Origin: Syncephalastrum monosporum B8922 | Lineage: Eukaryota > Mucoromycota > Mucoromycetes > Mucorales > Syncephalastraceae | Assembly (NCBI GenBank): GCA_000697355.1 | Contig: JNEN01001256.1 | Location: 186,001-250,000 of the forward strand | DNA: 64,000 bases | Direction: 5' to 3' | Part shown: positions 41,078 to 56,085 of the stretch, in pieces | Numbering within the stretch: position 1 is the stretch's first letter | Layout: every line of letters begins with the position of its first letter | Position numbers and translations under genes: made by a program | The notes under the pieces: model-generated | Database searches by the model: none | Told to the model about the DNA's origin: nothing | Seen by the model: only the letters and a program-made list of their open reading frames with translations

Positions 41078-42622
41078 TCACGATGACGACGGCGTCGCCT
41101 CCGCCTCAGTGGGAGCGTCATCTGAGGAAAATTTAGTAAATGGATCAGAAATAAGCTCAATCACACATTCTTCGTCGTGGTATTCACCTTGTGCTTGCGG
41201 TTGTGAGGTATCTGTGGTATCTTCTTCCATCTTGGTTGGAACATTTGTCTCTTGTTTGATGGCGGCGTTATTTTCGTTGTTTTCTTGCTGCTGCTTTTGC
41301 CGCAGCATTTGGAGAACCTCGTTCGCCTCCACGGCGACGCTGGCATCCAGATCAGCATAGCTTCTGCAAAGAGGACAGAGAAAGCCCGGATAGCTCTGTA
41401 ACAATGGCCGGCAGCATTTAAAATGGAACGTATGCGAGCATGGCGCGACAAAGAGGGCTTGGAAAGGTGCGATGGCATACAGACAGATACAGCAATCTTC
41501 AATGTGGATGTTTTGATCCTCATCGGTTTTAACGGTCTGCTGTAGTGGAGAAGGAAGGGTGGTGTGGTGCGCGGAAGACGAGTCACCCATCGCAGCCTCG
41601 AGGACACTGACATTGTTCGGCGGTGTTGTCAAATTCCGGAGGGATTGGAACGTGTTTAGGCTGAAACATGTAATGCAACACGATAAGAATATGTACAACC
41701 AATACACACATGCACTCGCACACACACACACACACACACGCACAAAAAGCTATGTGCGGGTCATAAATGAGGTAGTTACCTGAAGGTGTTTGCTTGGTTT
41801 TGCCAGGAACGATTCAGTTCTATGCGCATCTTGACGGCACGGTATATTTCTGGTGTTTTTTAACGGAATGGGTGAGTATTGAGGCCACTCCTTCTCCTTA
41901 ATATATTTACCTTCCGTTCCTCCTTGGTAGTCTACACCAAGTTGAACTACGTCGCCGTCTTTGAGCAAGAACGGTCGAGAATCTTGGTTGGGAGCAGAGA
42001 GTCGGACATGATTCAGAAATGTGCCTGAGGAAGACCGGGTATCACGGATATAAAACTACGGCACCACAATCAAGGAAAGAGATAAAAGAGTCAATTAAAG
42101 GGTGAAACGGGGATGGGGAGGTCAGAACACGGGGCGAAAAAGAAAAGGAAAAAAAAAAAGCGAGCTTGGTCTTCCAAGCTAACTACAACACACATACATA
42201 CATACATAGCACACATATACACACACACAAAAGCATGGAAGAAACAGATCATACAGGAAGAAATAAATGGGATATATCCACTTTACCTTGGAGCCTTCGG
42301 TCCATATTTCTGCGTGGCCACGACTGACGACTTTGCTCCTAAAGGTGATGCGGTTGGGAGACATGAACCGATCTGTAAAGCGGCCAATCTTGAGCACAGT
42401 GTCATTTCGGACGTCACGTTCAATTATGCTAAACACAAGCGAACGGGGAGAATCCAAATGAGGCACGATGCGAATGTGGGGCGGGGGAGAGCTGTTATCG
42501 GAAGGGTCAGTGGTTGCCGTCCGGCTCGCCTGGCTGTCAACAGGAGGCGACGCACGGAAGTTGTCGTCTGCAGTCAGTATAGGACGTGAATTCGATGGGG
42601 ACGACAAGGCAGCAGTCAACAT
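41078..42622 (-). CDS. FHA-RING E3 ubiquitin ligase, DMA1/DMA2 family
   Basis: Dma-type ligases couple phosphothreonine recognition to ubiquitination in the spindle-position checkpoint and septum control. Exons in transcript order: 42622-42287, 42055-41911, 41849-41780, 41660-41078. They give 377 residues. A Ser/Pro-rich N-terminus precedes the FHA domain at about 62-180, with KIGRFTDRF, SRGHAEIW and RDTRSSSGTFLNHVRLS giving the phosphopeptide-binding Arg, Ser and Asn. DYQGGTEEIYRAVKMRIELNRSW is the family linker. The RING at about 239-283 has CCICL, PCSHTFHFKCC and CPLCR, a complete set of zinc ligands. The tail is acidic and Gln-rich. Domain order and linker make the Dma assignment firm. 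Confidence 0.92.
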
Positions 42623-43689
42623 TATAAAAAGATGAGTTCGGCCAAACTCACACGGCGTACAAAGAAAAGAAGAGAGGGAAAAAAGAGAGAGAAGGGAAAG
42701 GAAAAAAAAGGACAGAAGGGGGGAAGGGTCAGGACCGCCTCAGCAAACACACCCACCGCACCATTTCAGTGCGCCTTTTTTTTTTTTTATAACGCACACA
42801 CACATACGAAAACTCTCTTTTTCTCTTACATTTTGTCTTTTGTTCTATACTCATAAGTTTCTGCTAGATGATTTCTATCTGTACAATGAGATCTCACCCC
42901 TAGCTTTTTCTCTTGCATATAGGCACGCTAGATGGTGCATCCGAAGGCATGAATCCTATGAACGTGCAGATAATTGCTGAATTACCATCCTCATCCTACT
43001 ACCTATGCCTCATATTCTGTGGTTATTGTCTAACCAGAACAAGGAGACCCCGTATATCAACTTGGAGTTACCTTTGCATTGTCTACTTTCACGATATCGT
43101 CCTGCTCGTCTGCTTGTCTGCTTGTCTGCCTGCCTATCTTATTCTACCTCCCTTCCAGCCATCATTAATCCCTTTTGATCTCCCCTTCTTTTGACCACAT
43201 TCATCACTGTCAAAAGCGGTTTGGTAGCACACATTACACTACTTTCTTGATATGTCTGTCTGTGGCGCGGTTTTTAGGGGAAGTGAAATGACAAGGAAGT
43301 GTTATACGAAAGCATGGAAGAAAGGTACATAGCGAGGAGAAGAAAAAAGTGCATATCATTCAAATACGGCATGCGTTATCAATCCACAAAGTATTACAGC
43401 ACAACAAGCGCGCATGAAATTTGAATTGCCCCCCCTCTCTCTGCTTCGATAACAACTTTTCCTTCCTGGGGCGTTGTGCAACTCTTGTATGCTGCTGAAT
43501 TGCCTGTTACGACCACTCCACTCGTAGTTTTGGACTTAAGACTCCGGGAGTGACAAGCGTTGATTATAGACACACACTAAGTCAACTCCGGTATGATATT
43601 CCCATTTCTCACTCGCTTCCCTCTTTTTAATCATCCATTCTTTCTTAGCTTTCCCTTTCCCTTCCCCCGCCCCTTTCCAGTAAATCAAC
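42623..43689. other. Divergent region between DMA1-like gene and GPCR gene
   Basis: About 1.07 kb. Purine-rich (A/G) at 42650-42730, a T12 run at 42780, CTGCTTGTCTGC-type repeats at 43108-43135 and C/T-rich sequence (43600-43680) just before the receptor ATG. It should contain both promoters. No gene or RNA is seen. Confidence 0.45.
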
Positions 43690-46600
43690 ATGGCCGATTG
43701 GCGACTCGGCAGACGGAGACGTCGACGGCCATCCCTGATATATTTATGTCTTCATTTTGTTTCTATCCTTCTGATGTTTCAACACCGCGTGTATGCAGCT
43801 CCTAGTCCCAACACGACGACGAACGCCACAACCACCACATCCGCCACTCCACCCTTTACCGCTAATACCACACTGACTACCACTACTGCGCCCGCCGGCG
43901 CTGCGACATACACGATTGGCGTCCTCTTTCCCGATCCGGCCGCGGTACGTCGAGATGACCCCACCCTGAATGATATGATTCTCGCAAGCGAGACGGCCAT
44001 CATCATGGCTGCACAGAACATCTCAGTCAATCACGTCCTCCCAGGTACAGCTTTAGCATTTCTAATCGGGCAAAACGAGGCAAAAAAATTCTGTGGAACC
44101 ACCTTTCTGATTCAGTTTTGCAGATGTCGAGCTTAAATTTGTCCGTTACTATTCGGACGAGAACAATCTCGGTCAAACAGCCTGGACGACCGTCAGTATG
44201 CTCGAAGCCGGTGTCAAGTAAGTCCCATCATGAATATAACAAAAAAAAAAAAAAGAGAGAAGGGGGCGTTATTTTATTCATCCATTTTTATTTTTCTCTT
44301 CTTGAAAAAAAAAAGTGCTATTGTCGGCGACATGATCTCTGACATGACTGAGACGGAAGCTGGTATCGCCGGCGTGCGCAGCATTCCCCAATGCAGCTGT
44401 GCTTCAGCCTCGCGAACGCTCTCCGACAAGGATGCCTACCCATACTTTTTCAGGACCGTCGGTGATGTCGCGCTCTTCGGGAGAAGTCTCATTGATTGGG
44501 TCTCGCATATGGGCTGGAGCATGTTCGCCATTATTTACACAAACGATAACGTCGGCCAACAAGGTAATAATAATAACGCCATAATGTCCGCCACAAGCGA
44601 TCGGCAATAAGCGTAAACGGAGACAGAGTAAAAGAGAGCGCAATTATAACCTATTTTGACTTGCAGTACTATCTGCCATGCTCAGCCGAGCCGCAGATCA
44701 TAACATCCATGCTATGACCCAACTCCCTCTGTATGATATGAGCAAAGTCGAAGGTATGTAAATGGTAACCATCCATTTGCCATTTATGATCTTGTGTGTC
44801 ACTCACGCTGTATTTTTCATTACACACACCTGTCTTGGTACAGATACCCTCGAGAAGCTCGAGGCGTCAGGTGCGCGAGTCGTCATTTTTACAGACTCCA
44901 CGACCTCCGATCAGCTCACCGTGCTCCAGACTGCCCGGTAAGGGAATGTGCACAGACGTCTCTAATTGATCTAACCCAATCACATCGCACTCTGACGCCA
45001 CGAAACAGATCGATGGGTCTCCTCTCTGAAGGCTGGGTCTGGATGCTCACCAACGACATGTCGCCTGCTATCCGCGACACAGTCGATTCACCTGAAGAGT
45101 TGGCAGAATACGACGGCCTCATGTTCATTAGCGGTTTATGGGACTGTAAGTGTAACAATGACGTGTCAAACGAACCCTGTTGGTGATCGTCCCGCCTCAT
45201 GCCTTTTTGTCATATAGTGTCCGGCATATCGGCCTACGATGACATGCAACGTGAATGGCAAAGCCAAAGTATTCCCGCCAACTTGTAAGTAGTGTCACAT
45301 TCACACAGGAAATCCGTTAACCCAGCACATCTTTGATTTCTATAGCACTAATCCCGACGCGTGGTACTCGTCGGGTTTGTCCTACAATGCCCCTAACGCC
45401 TATGCATGTGCTGAACTTTTAGCACTTGGTCTGAACAAGGTAAGCGAACCCTTTCTCTTCTCTTTTCCCGTTTCTGCTCCCCAGGATGTGGCTCATTTAA
45501 AGTTCACTAGTCACTTGAGACTTACCCCGGCGGCCGGCAGCAAGGTCTTAGTGACCTCAAGGCTGAAAAATTCAACTCCTCCGTGATGACACCTGAGTTT
45601 TACAACTTGAATTATACGGGTCCAGCGGGTAAATATGGGGAAAAATTGTTACACCAGCTCAAATGAATAACGCCATTTCCGGATTTTATCAGGGTTCATG
45701 GATTTCTTGCCCACTGGTATAACAATGACAAAGAAAAAGGGGGGGTCACCCCTTACAGACATTGTGCTGATATTCGTCCATGTCCTAGGTGACCTCTCTA
45801 CCGGCTACTTTGGCCTGCAGTACATGCTTAACGGCTCGGTCGTGACGTATGCCACGCTCAAGAACAACTACTTTGAATTTCTGTCCAACACGACCATCCT
45901 TTACCCCGGCCACACAACCCACAAGCCGTCTGACATGGTAGCCAAGTCTTGTACGTACCTTACGCCAATAGGGACAATTTTACTATGTATGCGTGGATGC
46001 ACTTACAGAACCAATCGACAGGCCTCAACCCCACCTACACAGATTCGGCTGGTATCGTCGTGCTGGCGATCTCGGCTCTCGGGTTCGCATTTTGCCTTAC
46101 TTTGATCGGCCTGATCGCATGGTATAGAGATCTGAAGCCCATCATGGCTGCCAGCCCGTCCTTTTGCTGCGTTCAGCTTGTTGGTATCTTGCTTGGCTAC
46201 GCGGGTGTTGTCATGTACCTTGATTATCCGTCGCCTGCCAAGTGTATCGCGCGCAAGTTTGCCATCACCACGGGCTTTATCTTGGTCGTCGGAAGCTTGA
46301 TTGCAAAAAATTATCGGTAATACATTATATCATGCAAAGACATACAACTGACTTAATATACTATTGAAATAGAATCTATCGAATGTAGGTCCATTTCGGT
46401 GTAATAGCCGTTGGTTGCTTAACAGAATCCTATGCAGTTTCCAGAACGTATTCACAGTGCGCACGTCCAGGCTCAAGTCATCGTACCTGATGCGCATTTT
46501 AATCATTTTTGGAGCCGTGGCCTACATTCCCTTGATCGTATGGGAGAGCATGTACCACTATGAAGTAAAGGACACCATGGTCACCGCCGATACCTACTGC

Positions 46601-47985
46601 TGGCTCTGTTTCTACCCTGACACACGACCCGAGTGGCGACGGCTCAATCCCACAGAAATCTTTGTACTTTCGTGGGGCGTGCTTCTCATTATCATTGCCG
46701 CCTTACTAGCTTTCAAGGTAGGTTATGCTAGTTTTCAAATGTAAAAAAAAATTACTCATCATCCTTGTTATCTCTAGACACGTAAGGTACAAGGCAAATG
46801 GTCGGAAACAAACCAAACCGCCTATGTTAGCTAGTAAGTTATCTTAGAATAATCTGATACACTGTGCTCACGAAATATTCTTTTTCACTATAGCAACATT
46901 GGTCTAGCCGCCATCCTCGCCAGTCCAAGTTTCTTCATGACGATCGACAACTTTTTGATTGGTTTTTACCTCAAAATCTCGTCCGTGCTCTTTGCCGCCA
47001 CGTTCACGTTGGTTGTGCTCTTTTTTCCCAAATTGACGGTTATCCTGCAGTATATTTATTCGGAGCATCGCATGAAACTTTGGCGGCTCGGTGAGCGATT
47101 TTACAGGGACCGAAGCAATAGCCGCGACGAGTTTTCCAACAATGCCATGACGGAAGAGAACAGTGAGCAGATGCCTGAAAATTTGGCTGCGCGAAATTTG
47201 TTGGATTTCAGTGTGCAGGCGCACGAGGGTATGCTTCCTGTCAAAAGGGTGTCGCGGTTCAACTTTATGGTCATCTGGGAGCTTAAGCATATCGTGGTCG
47301 TTCCCTTAAAACGCTTTTTTGTCTTGATGAACGTAAGTCTCTACAAATTTTCTACATTTTAACGTGCTCACTTTTTTTTTGTCTGAAGCAATCAGGGCAA
47401 AAGGCACAAAGATACCATTACGTGGCATGTGAACCTGTTTCAAGCTCGACAGCGCGCTGCATGTTTCGAGTACTCACTGACAATGACAGTATTTTCATGT
47501 TCCAAGTGCACGACCAAGTGGCGCTCGCACGCTGGATCCAGTGGTTCCGTGAGCCTGTCGACCATACCAACGAGCAAGCGGCGCAAGAGCGACAGTACAG
47601 CCACTCAGAGGATGATAATGTTATCATGATGCACAGCTATTATGATGCAACGGAAGACGATAACCTCAAGTTTACGAACAAAAAGTTGGACGTGCATGAT
47701 CCGCTGACAACATTCGGTGCAGTGCGTCCCAACCAGACCGCCCAGACCCACTCCACCATTGCCTCTCTGCGCCGTCCCTCTGCTCTGACAGACCCCTCCT
47801 TATCTACTTACAGTGCCTTGGGTGACCGCCAGCCGTCGTCGTCGCTCATAGACGATGCTATCCACGGCAGCAGTGACCTTCTAATCCGCCAGAACCGATC
47901 TGACCACCAATTTTCGCTTTCGCCTACCACAAGGACATCCTTCACCAGTATGATGACGGATTCAACACGTCCTTCACATTATTAA
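43690..47985 (+). CDS. Class C (GABA-B-like) G-protein-coupled receptor with C-terminal PH-like domain
   Basis: Seventeen exons: 43690-44044, 44124-44217, 44316-44563, 44667-44753, 44844-44937, 45009-45145, 45218-45284, 45346-45439, 45541-45628, 45693-45716, 45789-45950, 46022-46316, 46373-46384, 46438-46717, 46778-46833, 46894-47332, 47389-47985. They give 1,042 residues. A signal peptide or anchor (residues 14-38) and a Thr/Asn-rich linker precede a bilobed type-1 periplasmic-binding ligand domain at about 74-480 (TIGVLFPDPAAV, AIVGDMISDMTETEAG). The 7TM core spans about 490-745 with class C landmarks: DLKPIMAASPSF, KNYRIYRIFQN in loop 2, and ETNQTAYVSYNIG before TM6. About residues 806-903 resemble a PH domain (HEGMLPVKR start, FQVHDQVALARWIQWF final helix). 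The tail is Ser-rich. Ligand is unknown; amino-acid-like ligands are usual in this class. Confidence 0.9.
46373..46384 (+). other. 12-nt micro-exon of the class C receptor
   Basis: Twelve bases between introns of 56 nt (46317-46372) and 53 nt (46385-46437). It completes an Arg codon, encodes Ile-Tyr-Arg and starts an Ile codon. This restores the class C loop-2 motif KNYRIYRIF. Without it the junction falls out of the conserved pattern, so the motif supports the exon strongly. Confidence 0.8.
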
Positions 47986-48884
47986 TTTGCTGTACCATAC
48001 GTATCCCTTGTTTGAATATGCCAACTCTTGTAAATATATATACACTTTACCCATTTATCGCCATAGACTACACCTTTACAGCGATGACCACATCATATCA
48101 TATTACGAGACTCGACGCCAATTGACGCGTATTACTCTTTGCTCATCACAATGGCTTCGTGCAGTATATGCCAGTAAATTTAATTGTATAGCACTAATTT
48201 GTGATATGCACCTAATCACGTCCTTACACCTCTTCGCCTTGGATTCGTTTCTTTTCTATTGTGACTTTGTCTTCCTCCAATTCCAATACATGTGCATATC
48301 GATGGCTTTCAAACGTGCATGAGCTATATATGCCTAACAGCGACATGCGGCGAGGAAGTACGTCGCAACCGATGGGTGCAGACTGAAAACTCTATTTGAA
48401 CCCCTAAGCTTAAAAAAAGGTGGAGAAAAACTTTAAAGAGCATCACCCCCAAACTGATATATCCTCGCAGGACTACATCGTATTTTGTAGCAGTCTAAAT
48501 GGTGCGTCTAGAACGCGTATATATATTCCTTCAGGGGTGAGCTGGTGCAAAACGACATTGTTTAAAACCTTTGCACGGATACCAAATTAAGTTTCACTTA
48601 TGCGAAAAATATGGCAGAGAAATCAGGCGACAGCCAAGGATAACGGGCTCATACAGTTTAAACCTGTACGCAAAGGCCATAGAATGAAGATTGCCGCTCA
48701 ACAGAGCGTGAAGCTGATAGCATAACCGTTAGCGATACATATAAATACGTGTATTATATGAGCACAGGTCTCTTGATGATATGATACCAAGGAAATGGCG
48801 GCCATTTGTGAAAGTGATCAATGCGCGCCGAATTAGGACCTATGCTCTTTTATCTTCTGCAGCTTCTTCTCTATTGATTCCCCC
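47986..48884. other. Intergenic region after the receptor gene
   Basis: About 0.9 kb, AT-rich, with short frames only. The first 300 bp are probably receptor 3' UTR and the last 100 bp (T/C-rich) the promoter of the Alba-like gene. No RNA gene or repeat is recognised. Confidence 0.4.
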
Positions 48885-49749
48885 ATGTTTGATCCCAATG
48901 CAGCCGAATTCAAGCCTCGATCCGAACTTTTGAATCCTCAGGCAGCTTCATTTACCCCTCTCCCTAAACCTGCTTCCAACACGGACACGAAAGACCCTAG
49001 TTCATCGCAGCAACGCGGCAAAAAGAAAACCTCTCGGGACGGCAAGGCAAAAAGCGGTGCTGCACAACAACAACAACAGCAGCAACAACAACTCCAGAAA
49101 GGAAGCTCAACTCATAAAAAGCAGACTTCCCCGCCTCGAACGCCACAGCAAAGAAAAGCGTCGTCTTCAGTGCGTGCATCGTCCAAACAATCGAGCCAGC
49201 CGCAGCAGAAGCAGCACAAACAAGAACAAAAGCAGAAACAGAAGAAGACATCACTTTTCGACGAACCTGTCAAATTTATCACGCTTGAACAACCCATCGA
49301 GCCGGTGTATCGCATCCGACCTGAAGACCCCGATGAGGGAGAGTTACGGCTCTCGCATGGTTATGAGCGTTACATTGAATGGGTAAGTGCTGTATCGTAC
49401 CATCATCTTGATCTCACAGGGTACTCGCTGATAGATCGGACGTTGTCTCAAAACATTTGAAGCAGTGACGCTTGTCGGTATGGACGGGGCCATTGTGGAT
49501 GTTGTGTCGCTTGTCAATATCTTGCAAGAAAGATACATCGGTGAGCATGAAGGTAAGGGACGCCATAGACGAAAGCGAGCTGTCACTGATGCTGATATGC
49601 ACGCATGCATGCATGCATTCATTCATTTTTTTTTTTTTATATTTTTATATTTTTATTTTGTATATCTAATAGACGTTGAGACATTCACGGTCGAGCAGGG
49701 CAACAAGCGACACATCAGCTGTTTACAAGTAAGATTGTGTCGCACCTGA
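48885..49749 (+). CDS. Alba-like nucleic-acid-binding protein with low-complexity N-terminus
   Basis: Exons 48885-49382, 49435-49552 and 49673-49749 give 230 residues. The first 130 residues are disordered: an opening FDPNAAEFKPRSELLNPQAASF-like motif, polyGln, and Lys/Gln/Ser-rich sequence. The C-terminal 95 residues resemble an Alba fold: RYIEWIGRCLKTFEAVTLVGMDGAIVDVVSLVNILQER, then a beta-hairpin ending in KRHISCLQVRL. Alba proteins bind RNA or DNA, in RNase P/MRP or mRNA granules. The AEFKP start is reminiscent of PAM2-type poly(A)-binding-protein ligands, an inference. I keep the last exon unspliced to the stop at 49749. A GTAAGA donor 9 bases earlier would add nothing, because the next acceptor leads straight to a stop. 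Confidence 0.65.
49597..49628 (+). repeat. GCAT/ATTC microsatellite in Alba-like intron
   Basis: Tandem GCAT units followed by ATTC units and a T12 run, inside the second intron of the Alba-like gene. Confidence 0.75.
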
Positions 49750-49893
49750 TTTCCTTTTTTTTTTTTTATCCTTTCCCCTATTCCATCCCTTTGAGTCCAC
49801 ACACGCATACAAAACTCATACATAGTCCTGCACCTCCCGTGTCTCTCCTTTCACTTTTTTATTTATTTTATTTATTCCTTTCTTTGGCACGCG

Positions 49894-49929
<36 letters not shown>

Positions 49930-50064
49930 CATATCACTGTGTCTACTACCTTCCTTCTCTTTGTTCTCTATCTTTCTTAAATTTCCCTAGTAAACCCGGC
50001 CCACTCGGCGTCCGCGACGAACGAACTATCTATATAAAAATAGTGCTTACAAGTTGGTGACTCC
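49750..50064. promoter_or_regulatory. Pyrimidine-rich promoter region of the DPP-IV-like gene
   Basis: 315 bp, strongly C/T-rich, with a (CT)n tract at 49896-49928 and a TATATAAAAA sequence at 50031-50040, 25 bp before the ATG at 50065. The TATA-like element is close to the start codon, so initiation may be TATA-independent. Confidence 0.45.
49896..49928 (+). repeat. (CT)n microsatellite
   Basis: Uninterrupted CT dinucleotide tract of about 16 units in the promoter region of the peptidase gene. Confidence 0.9.
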
Positions 50065-53644
<3,580 letters not shown>

Positions 53645-54206
53645 ATACCTCATTCTGCATATAGCTGATATGTACTTTTGACAGACTGCATGTAATGCAG
53701 ACGTTTCTACGATATGTTGCAGATGTGTGATCACGCATGCACATAAATACTGAAATACACAATTCCCTCATAGCAGTTATCCTGCTATAGAATTTAAAAG
53801 AAAGTGTCCACATTCACGAGACTGGTCTAAAACGGGCGGACTGCGAAATGCTACAGCCGCCTTGACGAGAACAAAAAGGTGTTCTCGCCACCATGTCTGC
53901 CCAAGTTCATCCAGTCCCGTCATAAACTTGTCCATCGCGGTGAAGCATGGTTCTTATGACGCGATCGACGCTTTTCTTGCTGTACTCTGGCCCCGTGACA
54001 GTTTGTTTTGTGGATCCCACTATTAAAGTTCATTGGTAAACAAAACGTGCTTGCACCACGTAAACAACTTCGGTCTTTAAAACAGGAAAGATAAAGAACA
54101 AGAAGTAGCAAGAGGAATAAGGAAACTTTTATGAGATGAGAAAAGTCTATTGTACAGAGATCTAGGATTAAGACAATCTTGCGATTCGAGAAGGAGATGG
54201 AGATAT
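53645..54206. other. Convergent 3' region between peptidase and phosphate-carrier genes
   Basis: 562 bp of mixed composition holding both 3' UTRs. No open frame or repeat of note. Confidence 0.45.
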
Positions 54207-55319
54207 TTAGGCCTTGGTGATCTCAATGCCCTTGGTGCAGCCGAGAGCACGCTTGATGTCACCGTAGATGGCGAACTGACCAGCGGTGAGGGTGGCAACC
54301 ATGACGATACGGGGACCGAGACCGACGAAGAGACCCTTGGCACCGAGCTGACCGGCCATCTGGATAAGACGCGAGGTGACGGACTGACCCTCACCACCCT
54401 TGGTCTTGTTGATCTTGGAAAGAAGGGTATCGGCGGGCTGCGAGATGATGGCAGCAGCAGTACCGGCGATGATACCACCACCCAAGTTGATGGCGGTCAT
54501 GGTCGAGGGAGAAAGCTCATCCTTGGGCTTGCCAATGGAGGCAACAATGTTCTCACTATAGAAGGAAGTAAAAGAGCAAGATCAGTTTCTTATCTTCTTA
54601 TCAGCGGCCTTTCCTTTTCAACTTACACAGCCTTCTCGAAGACGACGAACTTGGCCATGGTGTAGGGGACCTGCTTGAACAGGATGGGACCGAAGCCAGA
54701 GTAGAAGCCCTTGATGATACCCTCCTCACGGGCGATCTTGCCGAAGCCGGAGACGAGACCGGAGGCGAAGTCGGGCTGCGAGACGAGACGGATACGGGTG
54801 GCCTCAAGAGGGCAGAGAGCAACATCGGCGAAGAACTCGGCGATGGCGGAGGCACCGAGGTAGATGGCAGTGCGGTTCTCGACGGCCTTGTCCATGCCGA
54901 TGGCATCGATGAAGGTCTTCTTCCAGAACTCGTAACCACCGAACTTGAAGGCGCCCTGGAGGAAGTAACCAGCGGCGGTAGGACCGAAACCGGTCAGAAG
55001 GGCACCAGCACCCTCAGCGGCAATGACCTGGCGGAAACCAGAGATCATACCCTAGTAGTGACGATAGGCAGTGAGCACACACACAGAAAGGAGTTTATGC
55101 GCCTATATATCTTTGAGTTACCTTGTTGTAGACCTCGGGCTCAAGCTGGATACGGGTCTTGACGACATCGACGGGGGTCATGGCACCGTGGGTGATGGCG
55201 CAGCAGGTGGCACCAGCGAAGGCGAAACGGCCGTAGAGGTTGGCACCGGTGAGGGGAGCCTCCTCAGCGGGGGAGGGGATGGCGAAGTTCTTCTTGAGAG
55301 TCTGCTGCGAAGGGAACAT
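54207..55319 (-). CDS. Mitochondrial phosphate carrier
   Basis: Imports phosphate with protons into the mitochondrial matrix for ATP synthesis. Exons 55319-55122, 55051-54627 and 54555-54207 give 323 residues. Three carrier repeats are visible: [18 protein letters not shown] in repeat 1, [15 protein letters not shown] in repeat 2 and [16 protein letters not shown] in repeat 3. Each carries the Px[DE]xx[KR] signature. [25 protein letters not shown] is typical of the phosphate carrier group. The intron positions fall between and after the first and second repeats. Codon use is strongly biased, fitting high expression. The start is divergent from 2-oxoglutarate dehydrogenase E1. Confidence 0.96.
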
Positions 55320-56085
55320 GACGGACCGTTTGTAAGGAGAGGGGAAAGAAAGTTATTTTTTTTATTTCGGGCGGCCCTTGTCAAAAACTTTTTTCAGCCG
55401 CTCTGATTGACCCTGAATTCGGACTTTGTGCCACCCAGACAGCCAGCGACTCGCCTCGAATGGAATGGCACAGCCAGAGGTTTATGGATACGATAGACGT
55501 TTTCGATGCTTCGCCTCAAATTCCTCTTTTATTTAGTTTTGCTTGACTACGAAGATAAAGGTGTGGGGTAAATTTGATATGGATCGCTTTGCTCAAAAGG
55601 CACGGACGGTAACCCAGTCCTTTTAAATCGCCCAAAATGAGACGCGACGCCGGCTCCGCTTCTCATCGGCCCGGCTCGTCCTCGTCTGCAATGGAAAAAC
55701 ATGGGAAATTACGGATGCACGTGTCAACCCCGAAGCCAAAGCCCAAACAAATATGCAAAAGAACAGACGAGGCAGGTACATGCAAGAAGTTAAATCATAG
55801 TCGAATGGAAAGTGGATGCCTTCGGGAGGGGTAAACGATCAACCTAAAAATTCAACCTGGAGAGGATGGAGAAAACAAGGCTGGAGTGGATGACGAGACA
55901 GAAAAAGGGATTCTAAAACATAAAAGAGGAAGCTGAAAAAACGATTTGCCGAGAGGCCGAAAATTTACCGCCTCCAAAGGAGCGGGTCGGGTAAACGTCA
56001 CTAAATAAAATAGTAAAAGAGGTACACGTTCCCTCTTGTTTTTTTACCCTTTTAACTCCCTTTTCTACCCCACTTTTTATCCAAC
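55320..56085. promoter_or_regulatory. Shared divergent region of MIR1 and KGD1
   Basis: 766 bp between two nuclear genes for mitochondrial energy metabolism. Their promoters lie back-to-back, so shared control is plausible. There are pyrimidine tracts immediately before each start (55345-55400 on the minus side, 56030-56080 on the plus side). No TATA box is obvious. A short plus-strand frame at 55637-55834 has no resemblance to any family. Confidence 0.45.

Noticed and set aside
45698..46105. Continuous frame through 45717-46105 in the receptor gene as the real exon
   Set aside because: It runs out of the conserved 7TM frame after 45950. The spliced model with GTACGT donor and GACAG acceptor (46021) restores the TM1 frame.
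55637..55834. Small plus-strand frame in the MIR1/KGD1 promoter region
   Set aside because: 65 codons, Lys/Ser/Pro-rich, no family and located within the shared promoter.
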